A DNA stretch of 64,000 nucleotides from an uncultured bacterium (lineage in GTDB: Bacteria > Cyanobacteriota > Vampirovibrionia > Gastranaerophilales > Gastranaerophilaceae), in NCBI GenBank assembly GCA_947073645.1, contig CAMTMK010000004.1:36855-100854 (forward strand), written 5' to 3'. The notes beneath the pieces were generated by a model. It saw nothing but the letters and a program-made list of their open reading frames with translations, did no database searches and was not told the DNA's origin. Shown here piece by piece: positions 8,657-18,009 of this stretch. Made by a program: the position numbers and the translations under genes. How positions within the stretch are numbered: the first letter of the stretch is position 1; every line of letters starts with the position of its first letter.

Positions 8657-8740
8657 ATAAAAAAAAAGCTATGTACATAAGAAGTGCATAGCTGTTGATT
8701 AGGGATATGTGTATCTTAGTTCTCTAAGGAGTATGGTTAT
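8657..8740 (-). ncRNA. Possible small RNA ending in a strong terminator
   Basis: On the minus strand the hairpin AGCTATG/CATAGCT (8667-8693) is followed by nine T residues, a strong terminator with no gene in front of it: the upstream neighbour, ffh, runs the other way. An AT-rich -10-like element lies near 8740-8750. A transcript of about 80 nt is implied. It is not an obvious SRP or 6S RNA. The rest of the 8559-8822 gap shows only the ffh promoter. Confidence 0.35.
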
Positions 8741-8807
8741 ATATTAGCAAACCAAATCCGAAATGAAATCGTAAAAACGGATGATGTTTTTTAAATTAAT
8801 CACTTTG

Positions 8808-8816
8808 TGTTATAAT
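8808..8816 (+). promoter_or_regulatory. Extended -10 promoter of ffh (leaderless)
   Basis: TGTTATAAT, then six bases, then ATG 8823. The start codon is fixed by protein homology, so the short distance is real and implies an mRNA starting at the AUG. Confidence 0.7.
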
Positions 8817-8822
8817 CTATTT

Positions 8823-10244
8823 ATGTTCGACAATTTAAGTGAAAAATTACAAGATATAATAAGCAAAACCCGCGGAAAAGAACTTACTCAAGATAATATG
8901 CAAGAGGCTTTACGCGAGATTAGACGTGCACTTTTAGAAGCTGATGTTAACCTTCGTGTTGTAAAATCTTTCATCTCATCTATCAAAGATAAAGCCGAAG
9001 GAGAAAAAGTTCTTGAAGGTGTTGACCCATCTCAGCAGTTGATTAAAATTGTGCATGACGAGCTTGTTAATCTTCTGGGAAAAGAGCAAAACCCGCTTAA
9101 TTTTTCAGGCAATCCTAATTTAATTATGATGCTCGGACTTCAAGGTTCAGGTAAAACCACATCTTCTGCAAAGCTTGCAGTAAAGCTTAAAAAAGAAGGC
9201 AGAAATCCGCTTTTAACAGCATGCGATGTTTATCGTCCAGCAGCGATTACACAGTTGCAGACCCTTGGAACAGAAATTGGTGTTGAAGTATTTACAATAC
9301 CTGATTGTCAAGATGTTCAAAAAATCGTACAAGGTGCAATTGATTATGCAAAAGACAAAGGGTTCAATACCATAATCCTTGATACAGCAGGACGTCTACA
9401 GATTGATACGGATATGATGGCCGAACTTCTTTTGATTGACAGAATTTTTAAACCGGCAGAAAAACTTCTTGTAATAGATGCTATGACAGGGCAGGAAGCT
9501 GTTAATGTTGCTGAAAACTTTGATGCACAGCTTGGTTTGACAGGTTTAGTTCTAACAAAACTCGACGGCGACAGCAGAGGCGGTTCAGCATTAAGCGTTT
9601 CTTACTGCACAGGAAAACCTATCAAACTTACAGGTACAGGCGAAAAATTAAACGCACTTGAAGATTTTTATCCTGAGCGCATGGCAACAAGAATTTTGGG
9701 CATGGGCGATATTGTATCACTTGTAGAGCGTGCTCAAGAAGTTTTTGACGAAAAACAGGCATTAGAACTTGAAGAAAAAATGAGTAAGAATAATTTTTCT
9801 TACAACGACTTTATCAAGATGCAAAAGCAAATGCAGGCTTTCGGTTCAATGGGTAATATGTTAGGTATGCTCGGGCTTAATATCGGCAAAGATGATAAAG
9901 AAAAGTTATCTCATGAGAGTGAAAAACAATTTAAGAAAATGGAAGTTTTCATCTCAAGCATGACTCCGGAAGAACGCAATAATCCTGATTTGATGAATAC
10001 GAGCCGTAAAAAACGTATTGCAAAAGGATGCGGAATGGACTTTCAGGAAGTTAACGCGTTTGTTAAACAGTTTGAGCAAATGCGCACCATGATGAAGGGG
10101 ATGAATGATATGAAAAAGATGTTTTCGCATGGACTTCCCGACATGAGCAAAATGGGTAATATGGGTGGTCTTGGCGGATTTAACGGCAAACTTGGAAAAC
10201 ATGCCATGAACAAAGCCATGAAAATGATGAGAAAATTTAAATGA
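8823..10244 (+). CDS. ffh: Signal recognition particle protein Ffh
   Basis: GTPase of the signal recognition particle, which binds SRP RNA and signal sequences and delivers ribosomes to the membrane. The 473-residue protein has the N domain, the G domain with GLQGSGKTT (P-loop), DTAGR and TKLDGD motifs, and a methionine-rich M domain at the C-terminus (MLGMLGLNI, many MK/MM pairs). The start MFDNLSEKL aligns with the conserved Ffh N-terminus, so codons upstream are not used. The last four bases overlap the next gene (ATGA). The SRP RNA gene was not found in the window. Confidence 0.97.
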   Translation: MFDNLSEKLQDIISKTRGKELTQDNMQEALREIRRALLEADVNLRVVKSFISSIKDKAEGEKVLEGVDPSQQLIKIVHDELVNLLGKEQNPLNFSGNPNLIMMLGLQGSGKTTSSAKLAVKLKKEGRNPLLTACDVYRPAAITQLQTLGTEIGVEVFTIPDCQDVQKIVQGAIDYAKDKGFNTIILDTAGRLQIDTDMMAELLLIDRIFKPAEKLLVIDAMTGQEAVNVAENFDAQLGLTGLVLTKLDGDSRGGSALSVSYCTGKPIKLTGTGEKLNALEDFYPERMATRILGMGDIVSLVERAQEVFDEKQALELEEKMSKNNFSYNDFIKMQKQMQAFGSMGNMLGMLGLNIGKDDKEKLSHESEKQFKKMEVFISSMTPEERNNPDLMNTSRKKRIAKGCGMDFQEVNAFVKQFEQMRTMMKGMNDMKKMFSHGLPDMSKMGNMGGLGGFNGKLGKHAMNKAMKMMRKFK

Positions 10245-10978
10245 AACGATTTTTATTAATTTTATTATTACTTGCAAATATCTGTTATGCTGACGAAATT
10301 GATGTCAATGCGTATATGGAACAATATAGTAAGGAAGTTCAGCAGACCATAAAAGCGAATTTTAAATATAATGGCGAGGAAAGTGCAACAGCTTCTGTAA
10401 GTTATAAGATTAATCCTGACGGCTCAGTTGAAGATATTAAGGTTGAAAAATCTGGCGGAGTTGATATGGACGAAGTTTTAATTAACGCAGTCAAAAAATC
10501 TGCACCGTTCAAACCGTTTCCCGAAAACTTAAATCTTGCATCAGTCAGAATGACAACAGGATTTCAACATGTTGTACACAAGTATCAATCACCGTCTGTG
10601 CCTGCTTATCAAAATGTACGTATGGCGATTTTGCCAGTTCAGCCTTCTGCCGAAACCCAAAAAGCACATCAAGATTATATGGATAAGCTTAATAAATACA
10701 TTTTTGACAGAATACCTACAACGTACAACCATATTCCGAATGAACCTGCAATAAAATGTAAGGTTACAAAATACGGAACACTGAAAGATATTAAAATCAC
10801 TCAATCATCAGGACTTGACGAATATGACAGAAAACTTGTTGAAACATTTTCAAAAATTCAATATAAGCCGTTTCCTGCAGAATTAAATCAGTATGATGAA
10901 CTGCCGTTTTCCATGAAAGTTTATAAACAAATACGCACAAACCGCGGGTTTGATAATCCTTATTATAGAATGTGGTAA
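10241..10978 (+). CDS. Exported protein with two TonB C-terminal-like domains
   Basis: A 245-residue protein with a signal peptide (MKRFLLILLLLANICYADE, cleavage near residue 17). Two repeats resemble the TonB C-terminal fold: SVSYKINPDGSVEDIKVEKSGG (about 52-73) with KPFPENL, and CKVTKYGTLKDIKITQSSGL (about 169-188) with KPFPAEL. Unlike real TonB it lacks a retained N-terminal anchor and a Pro-rich spacer, so it is probably a periplasmic TonB-like protein of unknown role. It overlaps ffh by four bases. Confidence 0.65.
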   Translation: MKRFLLILLLLANICYADEIDVNAYMEQYSKEVQQTIKANFKYNGEESATASVSYKINPDGSVEDIKVEKSGGVDMDEVLINAVKKSAPFKPFPENLNLASVRMTTGFQHVVHKYQSPSVPAYQNVRMAILPVQPSAETQKAHQDYMDKLNKYIFDRIPTTYNHIPNEPAIKCKVTKYGTLKDIKITQSSGLDEYDRKLVETFSKIQYKPFPAELNQYDELPFSMKVYKQIRTNRGFDNPYYRMW

Positions 10979-10989
10979 GGAAAAGATTT

Positions 10990-12147
10990 TTAAAGTGCTC
11001 TTATTATTGATTTTATATTTATGTCAGTAACTTTCAATAATGCAATTGTTTTTGCGTTTTCGTCCAAATTGCCGAATTTTTTCAAGATTTCTGCTGTTTT
11101 TAAAATTAATGTTTGATTATTTGACTTTAAAAGTTCGCGAATTTTCAGCAAATCTGTTGCAAAATCAAGCGCCGTAAACACAAAAGGACTATCTTCGTTC
11201 AATTCATCATTAATATATTTTTCTAAATCTTGTGTATTTTTAAGTAATTTTTTAATATCCTGAACTTCGATTTTGGTATTTTTGTCCTCGTCAAAAAGAT
11301 ACTCGTCATTTTCTGTTAAAGTATCAAATTTGTCACGTGCATTCAATAAGACTATTGAAGATTTGCTGTCATCGTAGTTATTGATAAGTCTTTCAAAAAC
11401 TTCAAAAAATTCATAGTCAAACACTGCACTCAAAGGCAGAATTTCGCCAAGTCCATTGATTATAAAATTAATCGTTAAAAGCGCATCTTCATAATATTCA
11501 TCAAGAAGTTCAAAAAGATTTTCGATATAAGGAATTTCTCCTGCAATATTTTCTGCCATTGCAGAATTTCTCATTGCTGTGAAAATTTCAGGCAGTGCTT
11601 CTTTTTTGCCGTATGCACTTAAAAATTTCACTGCAGAAAGTTTTTCAAATTCATCATCACTTTTTAATTTTTCAAGAGCATTATTATATGATTGTTCATC
11701 TTGCCAAAGTGCCAGAGATGATGCACAGTTTTGGGCAAGAAATTCATTGTCTGAATAAGCATTTTCTAACAAAAAATTATGTGCGAGTTCATCTTGAATT
11801 GCACCGAAAAATCTTGCACAATAAGTTTTTTCATCATCTGTGCCGTTTTCAAATTTTTCAAGCATCAAATCCGTCAAATCCTCATCAGCATATTTTACAA
11901 GTGCTGACACAATTACATCTTCATAAGACGGTGAGTAAAATTTTAAAAACTCAATTAAATTTTTGTAATTATTTTCATTAATTTGTACACCAATACGTTC
12001 TGCAACATTTTGTTTTACAAAATCAAATAAAAAGCTTTCGCTTTCCACAAGTTCTTGAAAAAGCGCAGTATCGCAGTCGTTGACAAGATGTTGGGCAACA
12101 GGTTCAAAACCGAATTTGCCCGTAAGTTTTTTTAAATTTTCGCTCAT
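10990..12147 (-). CDS. HEAT-repeat-like helical protein, unknown function
   Basis: An acidic protein of 385 residues made of consecutive helix pairs of about 30-35 residues (for example LTDLMLEKFENGTDDEKTYC, then AHNFLLENAYSDNEFLAQNC), which suggests an alpha-solenoid of HEAT type. No signal peptide, catalytic motif or membrane segment. Such proteins usually act as scaffolds. It follows the DprA-like gene on the opposite side of a terminator-like hairpin and is transcribed on the same strand. Confidence 0.5.
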   Translation of the reverse strand: MSENLKKLTGKFGFEPVAQHLVNDCDTALFQELVESESFLFDFVKQNVAERIGVQINENNYKNLIEFLKFYSPSYEDVIVSALVKYADEDLTDLMLEKFENGTDDEKTYCARFFGAIQDELAHNFLLENAYSDNEFLAQNCASSLALWQDEQSYNNALEKLKSDDEFEKLSAVKFLSAYGKKEALPEIFTAMRNSAMAENIAGEIPYIENLFELLDEYYEDALLTINFIINGLGEILPLSAVFDYEFFEVFERLINNYDDSKSSIVLLNARDKFDTLTENDEYLFDEDKNTKIEVQDIKKLLKNTQDLEKYINDELNEDSPFVFTALDFATDLLKIRELLKSNNQTLILKTAEILKKFGNLDENAKTIALLKVTDINIKSIIRAL

Positions 12148-12176
12148 AGCACCATAATTTCCTGATATAATTCTAA

Positions 12177-12194
12177 ACCCGCATCAAAGCGGGT
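12177..12194 (-). terminator. Terminator-like hairpin after the DprA-like gene
   Basis: ACCCGC-6 nt-GCGGGT on the minus strand, followed by the weak T-stretch TTTAGAATT. It separates the DprA-like gene from the HEAT-like gene. Confidence 0.5.
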
Positions 12195-12201
12195 GAAAAG
12201 A

Positions 12202-12783
12202 TTAATCCAAGTAGAATACAGTAATAACTTTGTGACCTTCTTCAGCGTATTGAACCGCATTGTGCAAAGTTTTACTAGTGTGAGATAAGAAAACGATTAA
12301 TTGGTTGCAATCATCAATAATTTCTCTGTTGCAAACTCTTGATGCGTCAGCCAAAGTCATCATCGCTCTGTCAGGATGTTCAACGATGTTTGGAACACCG
12401 ATAAGCTGATTTTGAACGTCACTTGGCTGTTGTCCGATAGTTTGCGGTAAAATAACTTTCAATTTATCAGGATTAGACTTCATAGCACCGCGGATTGCTG
12501 CTGCGTTAGTACCGGAAGAACCGCCTGATGTAATTATTGTATTACCTTGCATAACAAGTGCTGTTGCAAGAGTTTCAATCATTTGTTGGTGAGTAATAGG
12601 AAGGTTACGGCTTCCGATAATAGCAATTTTTTTAGCTGCTTGCTGAATTGTAGCCAATTCCATAGCTAATTCATCAACAGTATCAGGTGAATTTGACGAC
12701 ACAGTATCCAAATCGTCCATAGGCACTACTATTGACTGTTGTTTTTGTGCATCGTTGTCAGAACTCATTTGTATATTTGTCAT
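12202..12783 (-). CDS. DprA/SLOG-like protein of cyanobacterial type
   Basis: A 193-residue Rossmann-like SLOG domain protein. KIAIIGSRNLPITHQQMIE and IITSGGSSGTNAAAIRGAM are the nucleotide-binding segments shared with DprA, and the C-terminus (AEEGHKVITVFYLD) matches the short proteins called DNA recombination-mediator protein A in cyanobacteria. It is shorter than canonical DprA and lacks the C-terminal winged helix. The start is ATG 12783 with AAGGTGG eight nt upstream; a GTG four codons earlier lies inside that site. The role in DNA uptake is known for DprA but not shown for this short form. Confidence 0.75.
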   Translation of the reverse strand: MTNIQMSSDNDAQKQQSIVVPMDDLDTVSSNSPDTVDELAMELATIQQAAKKIAIIGSRNLPITHQQMIETLATALVMQGNTIITSGGSSGTNAAAIRGAMKSNPDKLKVILPQTIGQQPSDVQNQLIGVPNIVEHPDRAMMTLADASRVCNREIIDDCNQLIVFLSHTSKTLHNAVQYAEEGHKVITVFYLD

Positions 12784-12872
12784 CTCAAATTCCACCTTTT
12801 TTTTAATTGCAATCTACTCATTTTTAGTTTATGCTGATTATATCACAAAAAATTGATTTTGGGAATAGGGAA

Positions 12873-15374
12873 ATGGAAAATATATTAGGTAATCTTAACA
12901 AAGAACAGAGAGAAGCTGTTGAAACCGTTCAAGGTCCTTTGCTTGTTTTAGCGGGCGCGGGCAGCGGAAAAACAAAACTTTTAACATCAAGAATTGCATA
13001 TCTCATCAAACATGAGTGCATTCGCCCCAAAAACATCTTAGCCGTAACATTTACCAACAAAGCAGCTAAGGAAATGAAAGAACGTTTGGGCAATATTTTG
13101 GGTGAAGAAGTTGTCAAATATATGTGGGTAGGTACTTTCCACGGTATTTGCGGAAGAATGCTCAGAGAAAATATTGAAAAATATAATTTTCAATCAGGCA
13201 AAAAGTTAGATAAAAATTTCTCTATTTATGATGAAACAGACAGTAATGCCGTAATTAAACAGGCTATTAAAAAATTGAATTTGGATGATAAAGTTTATGC
13301 GCCAAAACTTGTAAAAACCGTTATTTCAAACGCTAAAAACAAAATGCAGGATGCATATACCTTTGCAACTTTTGCAAGAGATTTCAAATCCCAAAAAATC
13401 GCGGCGATTTATGAAGAATACGAAAATTCTTTAAATAACAATAATGCAATCGATTTTGACGATATGTTGATGTTGACGGTTAAATTGCTTGAACAGAGCA
13501 AAGAAGTCAGAGAATATTATTATAACAGATTTCAACATATTCTGGTTGACGAGTTTCAAGATACCAACATGGCACAGTATAAGCTTATTAATATGCTTTA
13601 TTCAAATCTTGAGGCTGAAATTCCCGATGAACGCTCGCTTTGCGTTGTAGGTGATGTTGACCAGTCAATTTACAGCTGGCGCGGTGCGGATTATACGATT
13701 ATTTTAAACTTCCAGCAGGATTTCAAAAAAACAAAGTTAATCAAGCTTGAACAGAATTACCGTTCGACCGCAAATATTTTGAATGTTGCAAACGCAATTA
13801 TTGAAAACAATACAGAGCGTGTAGATAAAGTTCTATATTCAAATAAAGGCGACGGCGAGCTTATTGATTACTTTGAAGCGCAGGATGAAGGCGATGAGGC
13901 AAACTTTATCGCAAGCCGTATCAAACAAGACAGTGCAGGCGATTATAACCGCTATGCAATTCTTTACCGTACAAACTCTCAATCGCGTGCGCTTGAAGAA
14001 GCATGTATGGCAGCTGGAATTCCATACAGAATTTACGGCGGTTTGAAATTCTACGACCGTAAAGAAATTAAAGACATAATCGCATATTTGAAATTGATTT
14101 ATAACACTGATGATTCCCAAAGTTTCCGCCGTATTGTCAATGTACCGAAACGTGCAATCGGCGATACCACGGTTAAAAACCTTGCAGATTTTGCGGATAA
14201 AGAAGATATAAGCCTTTTTGCGGCATGCCAGAGAATTGAAGATGCATTGGAAATTCCACCAAGAACACGCTCAAAATTGAAGGATTTTTCAGAACTTATC
14301 TTGAAATTTAAAGATGCACAAAAAACCTACTCATTACAAGAGTTTGTAACCCTTGTAATCGAAAAAACAGGCTATCTTGCAGAATTACAGCGTGAAAATA
14401 CACCCGAAGCCGAAGCAGATATTGAAAACTTGCAGGAATTGGTAAACGTTGCAGGTGAATTTGTTCCGGAAGAAAATGAAAATGCGCTTGGCGAATTTTT
14501 ACAACAGGTTGCATTGGTGTCTGATTTAGACGGAATGGAAGATATTACAAACAACGTAACACTGATGACCCTTCACTCTGCAAAAGGTTTGGAATTCCCT
14601 GTAGTATTTCTTGCAGGGTGTGATGAAGGTGTTTTTCCGCACCAGAGAACATTTAATATCCCGTCAGAAATGGAAGAAGAAAGACGACTTATGTACGTTG
14701 GTGTAACGCGTGCAGAAGAAAAACTCTATCTTACATCAGCAAAACGCCGTCAAATGTGGGGTGAATACAAGTATTACAACCCGTCAAGATTTTTGGAAGA
14801 AATTCCACGCCAACTGTTGAATTCAATCGGATTTGAAGGTTCAACAAGCGGTTCTTCAACTTTCCAAAATGCTGTATCAAAAGCTAAAACAGGAAAGTCT
14901 GATTTTTCATACTCATCGGCACAATTTGACAGTTCGGGTTATGTAAAACCTTCATCAGGTTTTGGAAAAGGTTTTGTAGCACCTACAAAAGGGCTTGCAT
15001 CAGGCAAATCAATGCAGCCTTCAAGAACTCCTTCACGCACAATTCTTGTTAAATCACAAGCAAATAAAGCACGTGATGAAGAGCGTACAAAAGAATTTTT
15101 TAAAGACAATGCAATAAAAAGAATGCTTCAAGAAAAACGCGAAAAAGAACGTATTCAGCAGGAACAAGAAGCTGAACGCCAACGCAGAATGGAAAATACA
15201 ACTCCTGTTGAATATATTTTTAATGAAGGTGAACGTGTTTTTCATGACAAACTCGGCATCGGACATATCAAGGAAGTAGCACAAATCGGTGAAAGCTTGA
15301 TGTACACAATTGACTTTGGACGTCAAGGAATCAAAGCTATGGACGCTGCCTATGCAAAACTTAAGAAATTTTAG
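12873..15374 (+). CDS. pcrA: UvrD/PcrA-type DNA helicase
   Basis: Superfamily 1A 3'-5' helicase of 833 residues. Visible motifs: LNKEQREAV (Q motif), AGAGSGKT (Walker A), LVDEFQDTN (Walker B), GDVDQSIYSWRGAD (motif III), LEQNYRST (motif IV), TLHSAKGLEFPVVFL (motif V) and VGVTRAEEKL (motif VI). The low-complexity region at about 665-740 and a C-terminal segment ending GIGHIKEVAQIGESLMYTIDFGRQGIKAM resemble the PcrA C-terminal RNA-polymerase-binding domain. The start MENILGNLNKEQ is preferred over an ATG 42 nt upstream because only it aligns with family N-termini. PcrA and UvrD cannot be fully told apart; the C-terminus favours PcrA. Confidence 0.9.
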   Translation: MENILGNLNKEQREAVETVQGPLLVLAGAGSGKTKLLTSRIAYLIKHECIRPKNILAVTFTNKAAKEMKERLGNILGEEVVKYMWVGTFHGICGRMLRENIEKYNFQSGKKLDKNFSIYDETDSNAVIKQAIKKLNLDDKVYAPKLVKTVISNAKNKMQDAYTFATFARDFKSQKIAAIYEEYENSLNNNNAIDFDDMLMLTVKLLEQSKEVREYYYNRFQHILVDEFQDTNMAQYKLINMLYSNLEAEIPDERSLCVVGDVDQSIYSWRGADYTIILNFQQDFKKTKLIKLEQNYRSTANILNVANAIIENNTERVDKVLYSNKGDGELIDYFEAQDEGDEANFIASRIKQDSAGDYNRYAILYRTNSQSRALEEACMAAGIPYRIYGGLKFYDRKEIKDIIAYLKLIYNTDDSQSFRRIVNVPKRAIGDTTVKNLADFADKEDISLFAACQRIEDALEIPPRTRSKLKDFSELILKFKDAQKTYSLQEFVTLVIEKTGYLAELQRENTPEAEADIENLQELVNVAGEFVPEENENALGEFLQQVALVSDLDGMEDITNNVTLMTLHSAKGLEFPVVFLAGCDEGVFPHQRTFNIPSEMEEERRLMYVGVTRAEEKLYLTSAKRRQMWGEYKYYNPSRFLEEIPRQLLNSIGFEGSTSGSSTFQNAVSKAKTGKSDFSYSSAQFDSSGYVKPSSGFGKGFVAPTKGLASGKSMQPSRTPSRTILVKSQANKARDEERTKEFFKDNAIKRMLQEKREKERIQQEQEAERQRRMENTTPVEYIFNEGERVFHDKLGIGHIKEVAQIGESLMYTIDFGRQGIKAMDAAYAKLKKF

Positions 15375-15659
15375 GAACATAGCCGTTTCTAACAGGCACG
15401 AAAATTATTAAAGATGAAATAACAGTTTATTAATTTGTGTAAAAATTAAGTTTAAAACACTAGTAATACATGCAAATCAAGGTTATACTACTTATGTAGT
15501 AGTGTTAGTAAAAGGATTTATTAATTGGGCAATGCCGTCTATATGGCGTATTGCTTTTAAAGTAAACTATTATAAAATAGTTTTAAGCAATGTAAACTCA
15601 TTTTTGCGATTAAGCAAAAATAGTTTATTAGAAGTTTTACATGTAAAGTAGGTGTAGTA
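15375..15659. promoter_or_regulatory. Structured intergenic region and leader of the GGDEF/HD-GYP gene
   Basis: This gap has no gene. It holds a hairpin ACTACTTATGTAGTAGT near 15488, a terminator-like stem GCAATGCC...GGCGTATTGC followed by TTTT (about 15532-15559) and a plausible promoter TTGCTT-16-TAAAAT (15551-15578). Downstream of it the leader can fold into a nested stem: ATGTAAA (15590-15596) with TTTACAT (15636-15642), enclosing ATTTTTGC/GCAAAAAT (15600-15621). The ribosome binding site lies just after the outer stem. Confidence 0.45.
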
Positions 15660-17594
15660 TTGAACGAAAATAAGGTAGACAGTAAAAAGGCTCAAACGCC
15701 TAAAAAAAGCAGAAATTCAGCTGTTTCAAATCCATTGGCGAAACAGATGAATGCGCTGAAAAAACCTGCTGTTAAAAAAGTTGTTCAAGAAACTCCAAAA
15801 CTTGTTTCCGACCCTATTTCTCAGGAAACATCAAATATTGTTGCTAAAATAAACAATTTCAATACAAACAAAACTTCCAATAAAATTTATGGAAGCGGTT
15901 ATATGAACGGAAGTTCTCACAAAGTTATTGATTATTCTGATATTGTTTATTCATTAAATTCAGCTTTATCCGATAAAACAAGCGTACAAGATTTATTTGT
16001 ATCTGTACATAATTTGTTTATGGAAAAATTAAATCACATATTTACGGCATTCGGAGTTTATCACGAAAAGTCAAAATGTGTTAATATGAAACTTTTTAAT
16101 TCAATGGGAAATACTTATACTTCAAAGATATTTATGTCTGATGATACAAATCCTGTTATTGAATGTTTCAACAGCTGTGAACCAATATGTTATGAAAACA
16201 GTAAGTTTTTAAACATACCTTATTTACACGCATCTTCTACAATTATTCTTCCTCTAAACTGTGTCAGCGGATGTAAAGGGGTTATGGCAGTAGGAAAAGA
16301 CCATTTGGAAAATCATATCGGACTTTTCTCATTTATCGCAAATTATTGTGCATTATTTATGCAGAATGTAGAACTGGTTGAACAGGCAAATCTCTATGCA
16401 AATACCGATGCTTTGACCGGTTTGTATACTCACAGAGGATTTCAGGAAGTTTTGTCATCAGAACTTAAACGAGCTTCTGACAATGATTCTGCGCTTTCAA
16501 TCATAATGCTTGACATCAACAATATTTCTAAAATTAACAGAGAACTTGGTCACGCAAAAGGCGACGAAGTAATTAAGCTTCTTGCAGAAAAAATTAAGCA
16601 AAACATAAGAAGTACAGATAAAGCAGGACGTTACGGCGGTGATGAAATTGGAATAATTCTGCCGGATACAAGCACTGCAGATGCAAAATACTTGGCTGAA
16701 TATATTACGTATTGTCTTTCTTGCTGTTTTGTGGACGATGTAGGACCTGTTAAGGTGTCTGTTGGTATTGCAACATTCCCGGAATGCACAAGAGACCAGG
16801 AAAAACTTCTTATCCTTGCGGAACAGGCAATGTATATTTCACAGGCTAAGGGTTATAAAGAAGGTATGTCAGCAATTATCAGTTCTTCAGATTTCAATTT
16901 CTGGGATGATGATGCATTGAACTCTTTTGCGGAAGTTATTGCAAAACGTCACTCACAGCTTGGCATAAACTTTGAAGACGAACTTGTTCACAAATTTAAT
17001 AACGAAAATATTGTATCTCAAAACCACTTGATGGAACTTGCAAACTCACTTTCAGGTGCAATTGATGCAAAAGACCCTTATACAAAAGGTCACTCAACTT
17101 CTGTTTCAAGATATTCAGAAGCTCTTGCACGTGCAATTAATCTTCCTGAAGATGAGGTTCAGAGAATTAAACTTGGCGCACTTCTTCACGACGTGGGTAA
17201 AATCGGTATTCCTGAAAATGTACTGAAAAAGCCTGACAAACTTTCGGATGAAGAATGGGAAATTATGAAACAGCACCCTGTAATCGGCGCTGAAAAAGTT
17301 CTTGCTCCAAACGAAGCTCTACGTGATTTGATACCAATGGTAAAATATCATCACGAAAGAATTGACGGTAAGGGCTATCCTGAACAGCTTAAGGGTGAAG
17401 AAATTCCACTTGCTGCAAGAATTGTTGCAGTTGCAGATACTTATCACGCTTTGATTTCAGACAGACCTTACAGAAAAGGTTTGAGTGTTGATACTGCCTG
17501 CAAAATCTTAAAAGAAGGTGCAGGTACTCAATGGGATGCTGATTTAATCCGTCATTTTATCGGAATTGCTCCTGCATTGTCGACAAGTATCTAA
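15660..17594 (+). CDS. GGDEF and HD-GYP domain protein (cyclic-di-GMP signalling)
   Basis: A 644-residue signalling protein. Order: disordered Lys-rich N-terminus (1-75), a GAF-like sensor region (about 90-235, ending SFIANYCALFMQNVELVEQAN), a GGDEF domain (about 245-400) and an HD-GYP domain (about 455-644). The diguanylate cyclase signature reads RYGGDEIG, GGDEI instead of GGDEF, so activity is uncertain. The HD-GYP part keeps LLHDVGKIGIP, HH and GKGYP, so phosphodiesterase activity is likely. The start is a TTG with an AGGTG ribosome binding site. It is the only clear c-di-GMP gene here and could act on pili or surface proteins, but that link is inference. Confidence 0.88.
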   Translation: MNENKVDSKKAQTPKKSRNSAVSNPLAKQMNALKKPAVKKVVQETPKLVSDPISQETSNIVAKINNFNTNKTSNKIYGSGYMNGSSHKVIDYSDIVYSLNSALSDKTSVQDLFVSVHNLFMEKLNHIFTAFGVYHEKSKCVNMKLFNSMGNTYTSKIFMSDDTNPVIECFNSCEPICYENSKFLNIPYLHASSTIILPLNCVSGCKGVMAVGKDHLENHIGLFSFIANYCALFMQNVELVEQANLYANTDALTGLYTHRGFQEVLSSELKRASDNDSALSIIMLDINNISKINRELGHAKGDEVIKLLAEKIKQNIRSTDKAGRYGGDEIGIILPDTSTADAKYLAEYITYCLSCCFVDDVGPVKVSVGIATFPECTRDQEKLLILAEQAMYISQAKGYKEGMSAIISSSDFNFWDDDALNSFAEVIAKRHSQLGINFEDELVHKFNNENIVSQNHLMELANSLSGAIDAKDPYTKGHSTSVSRYSEALARAINLPEDEVQRIKLGALLHDVGKIGIPENVLKKPDKLSDEEWEIMKQHPVIGAEKVLAPNEALRDLIPMVKYHHERIDGKGYPEQLKGEEIPLAARIVAVADTYHALISDRPYRKGLSVDTACKILKEGAGTQWDADLIRHFIGIAPALSTSI

Positions 17595-17682
17595 ACAGAC
17601 TTGCACAATTTTGAAAAATGGTATATAATCAGAAGAAGGAATTTAGGTTTCGAAAGTACTATAGAAATTAGGAGAAAGACAA

Positions 17683-17961
17683 ATGTACCAAGACGAAAAA
17701 CTTGTATGTGAAGATTGCGGCGCAGAGTTCGTTTTCACAGCAGGTGAACAGGAATTTTACGCAGAAAAAGGTTTGGTAAACAAACCAAAAAGATGCCCTG
17801 ACTGCAGAAAAAACCGCAGAAACAACAATAGAAGACAAAGAAGAATGTATGAAGCTGTATGTTCAAAATGCGGAGCACAAACACAGGTACCTTTTAAACC
17901 TGTTCCGGGTAGAGAAGTTTTCTGCAAAGATTGTTTCACTAAAGAACAAGGTGCAGAATAA
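17683..17961 (+). CDS. Zinc-ribbon protein (zf-trcl type)
   Basis: Ninety-two residues with four CxxC pairs: CEDC (9-12), CPDC (38-41), CSKC (61-64) and CKDC (82-85), enough for two zinc ribbons. The linker RKNRRNNNRRQRR is very basic and could bind nucleic acid. GGAG precedes the start. This family of small probable zinc-binding proteins is often found as a single gene; its function is unknown. Confidence 0.75.
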   Translation: MYQDEKLVCEDCGAEFVFTAGEQEFYAEKGLVNKPKRCPDCRKNRRNNNRRQRRMYEAVCSKCGAQTQVPFKPVPGREVFCKDCFTKEQGAE

Positions 17962-17977
17962 AAATTATATAGCAATA

Positions 17978-18008
17978 AAAAAACAGACCTCAAAAGGGTC
18001 TGTTTTTT
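17978..18008 (+). terminator. Rho-independent terminator
   Basis: AAACAGACC/GGGTCTGTTT stem followed by TTTT, after the zinc-ribbon gene. The A-rich 5' side makes it usable for the converging minus-strand gene too. Confidence 0.85.
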
Positions 18009-18009
18009 G

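Noticed and set aside
11595..11981. Open frame of 128 codons on the plus strand
   Set aside because: Lies wholly inside the HEAT-like gene on the other strand, His/Leu-rich composition typical of antisense reading, no ribosome binding site.
15375..15450. Possible GEMM (c-di-GMP) riboswitch before the GGDEF/HD-GYP gene
   Set aside because: GGCACGAAAA is reminiscent, but the second conserved arm and the GNRA tetraloop/receptor pattern are absent.
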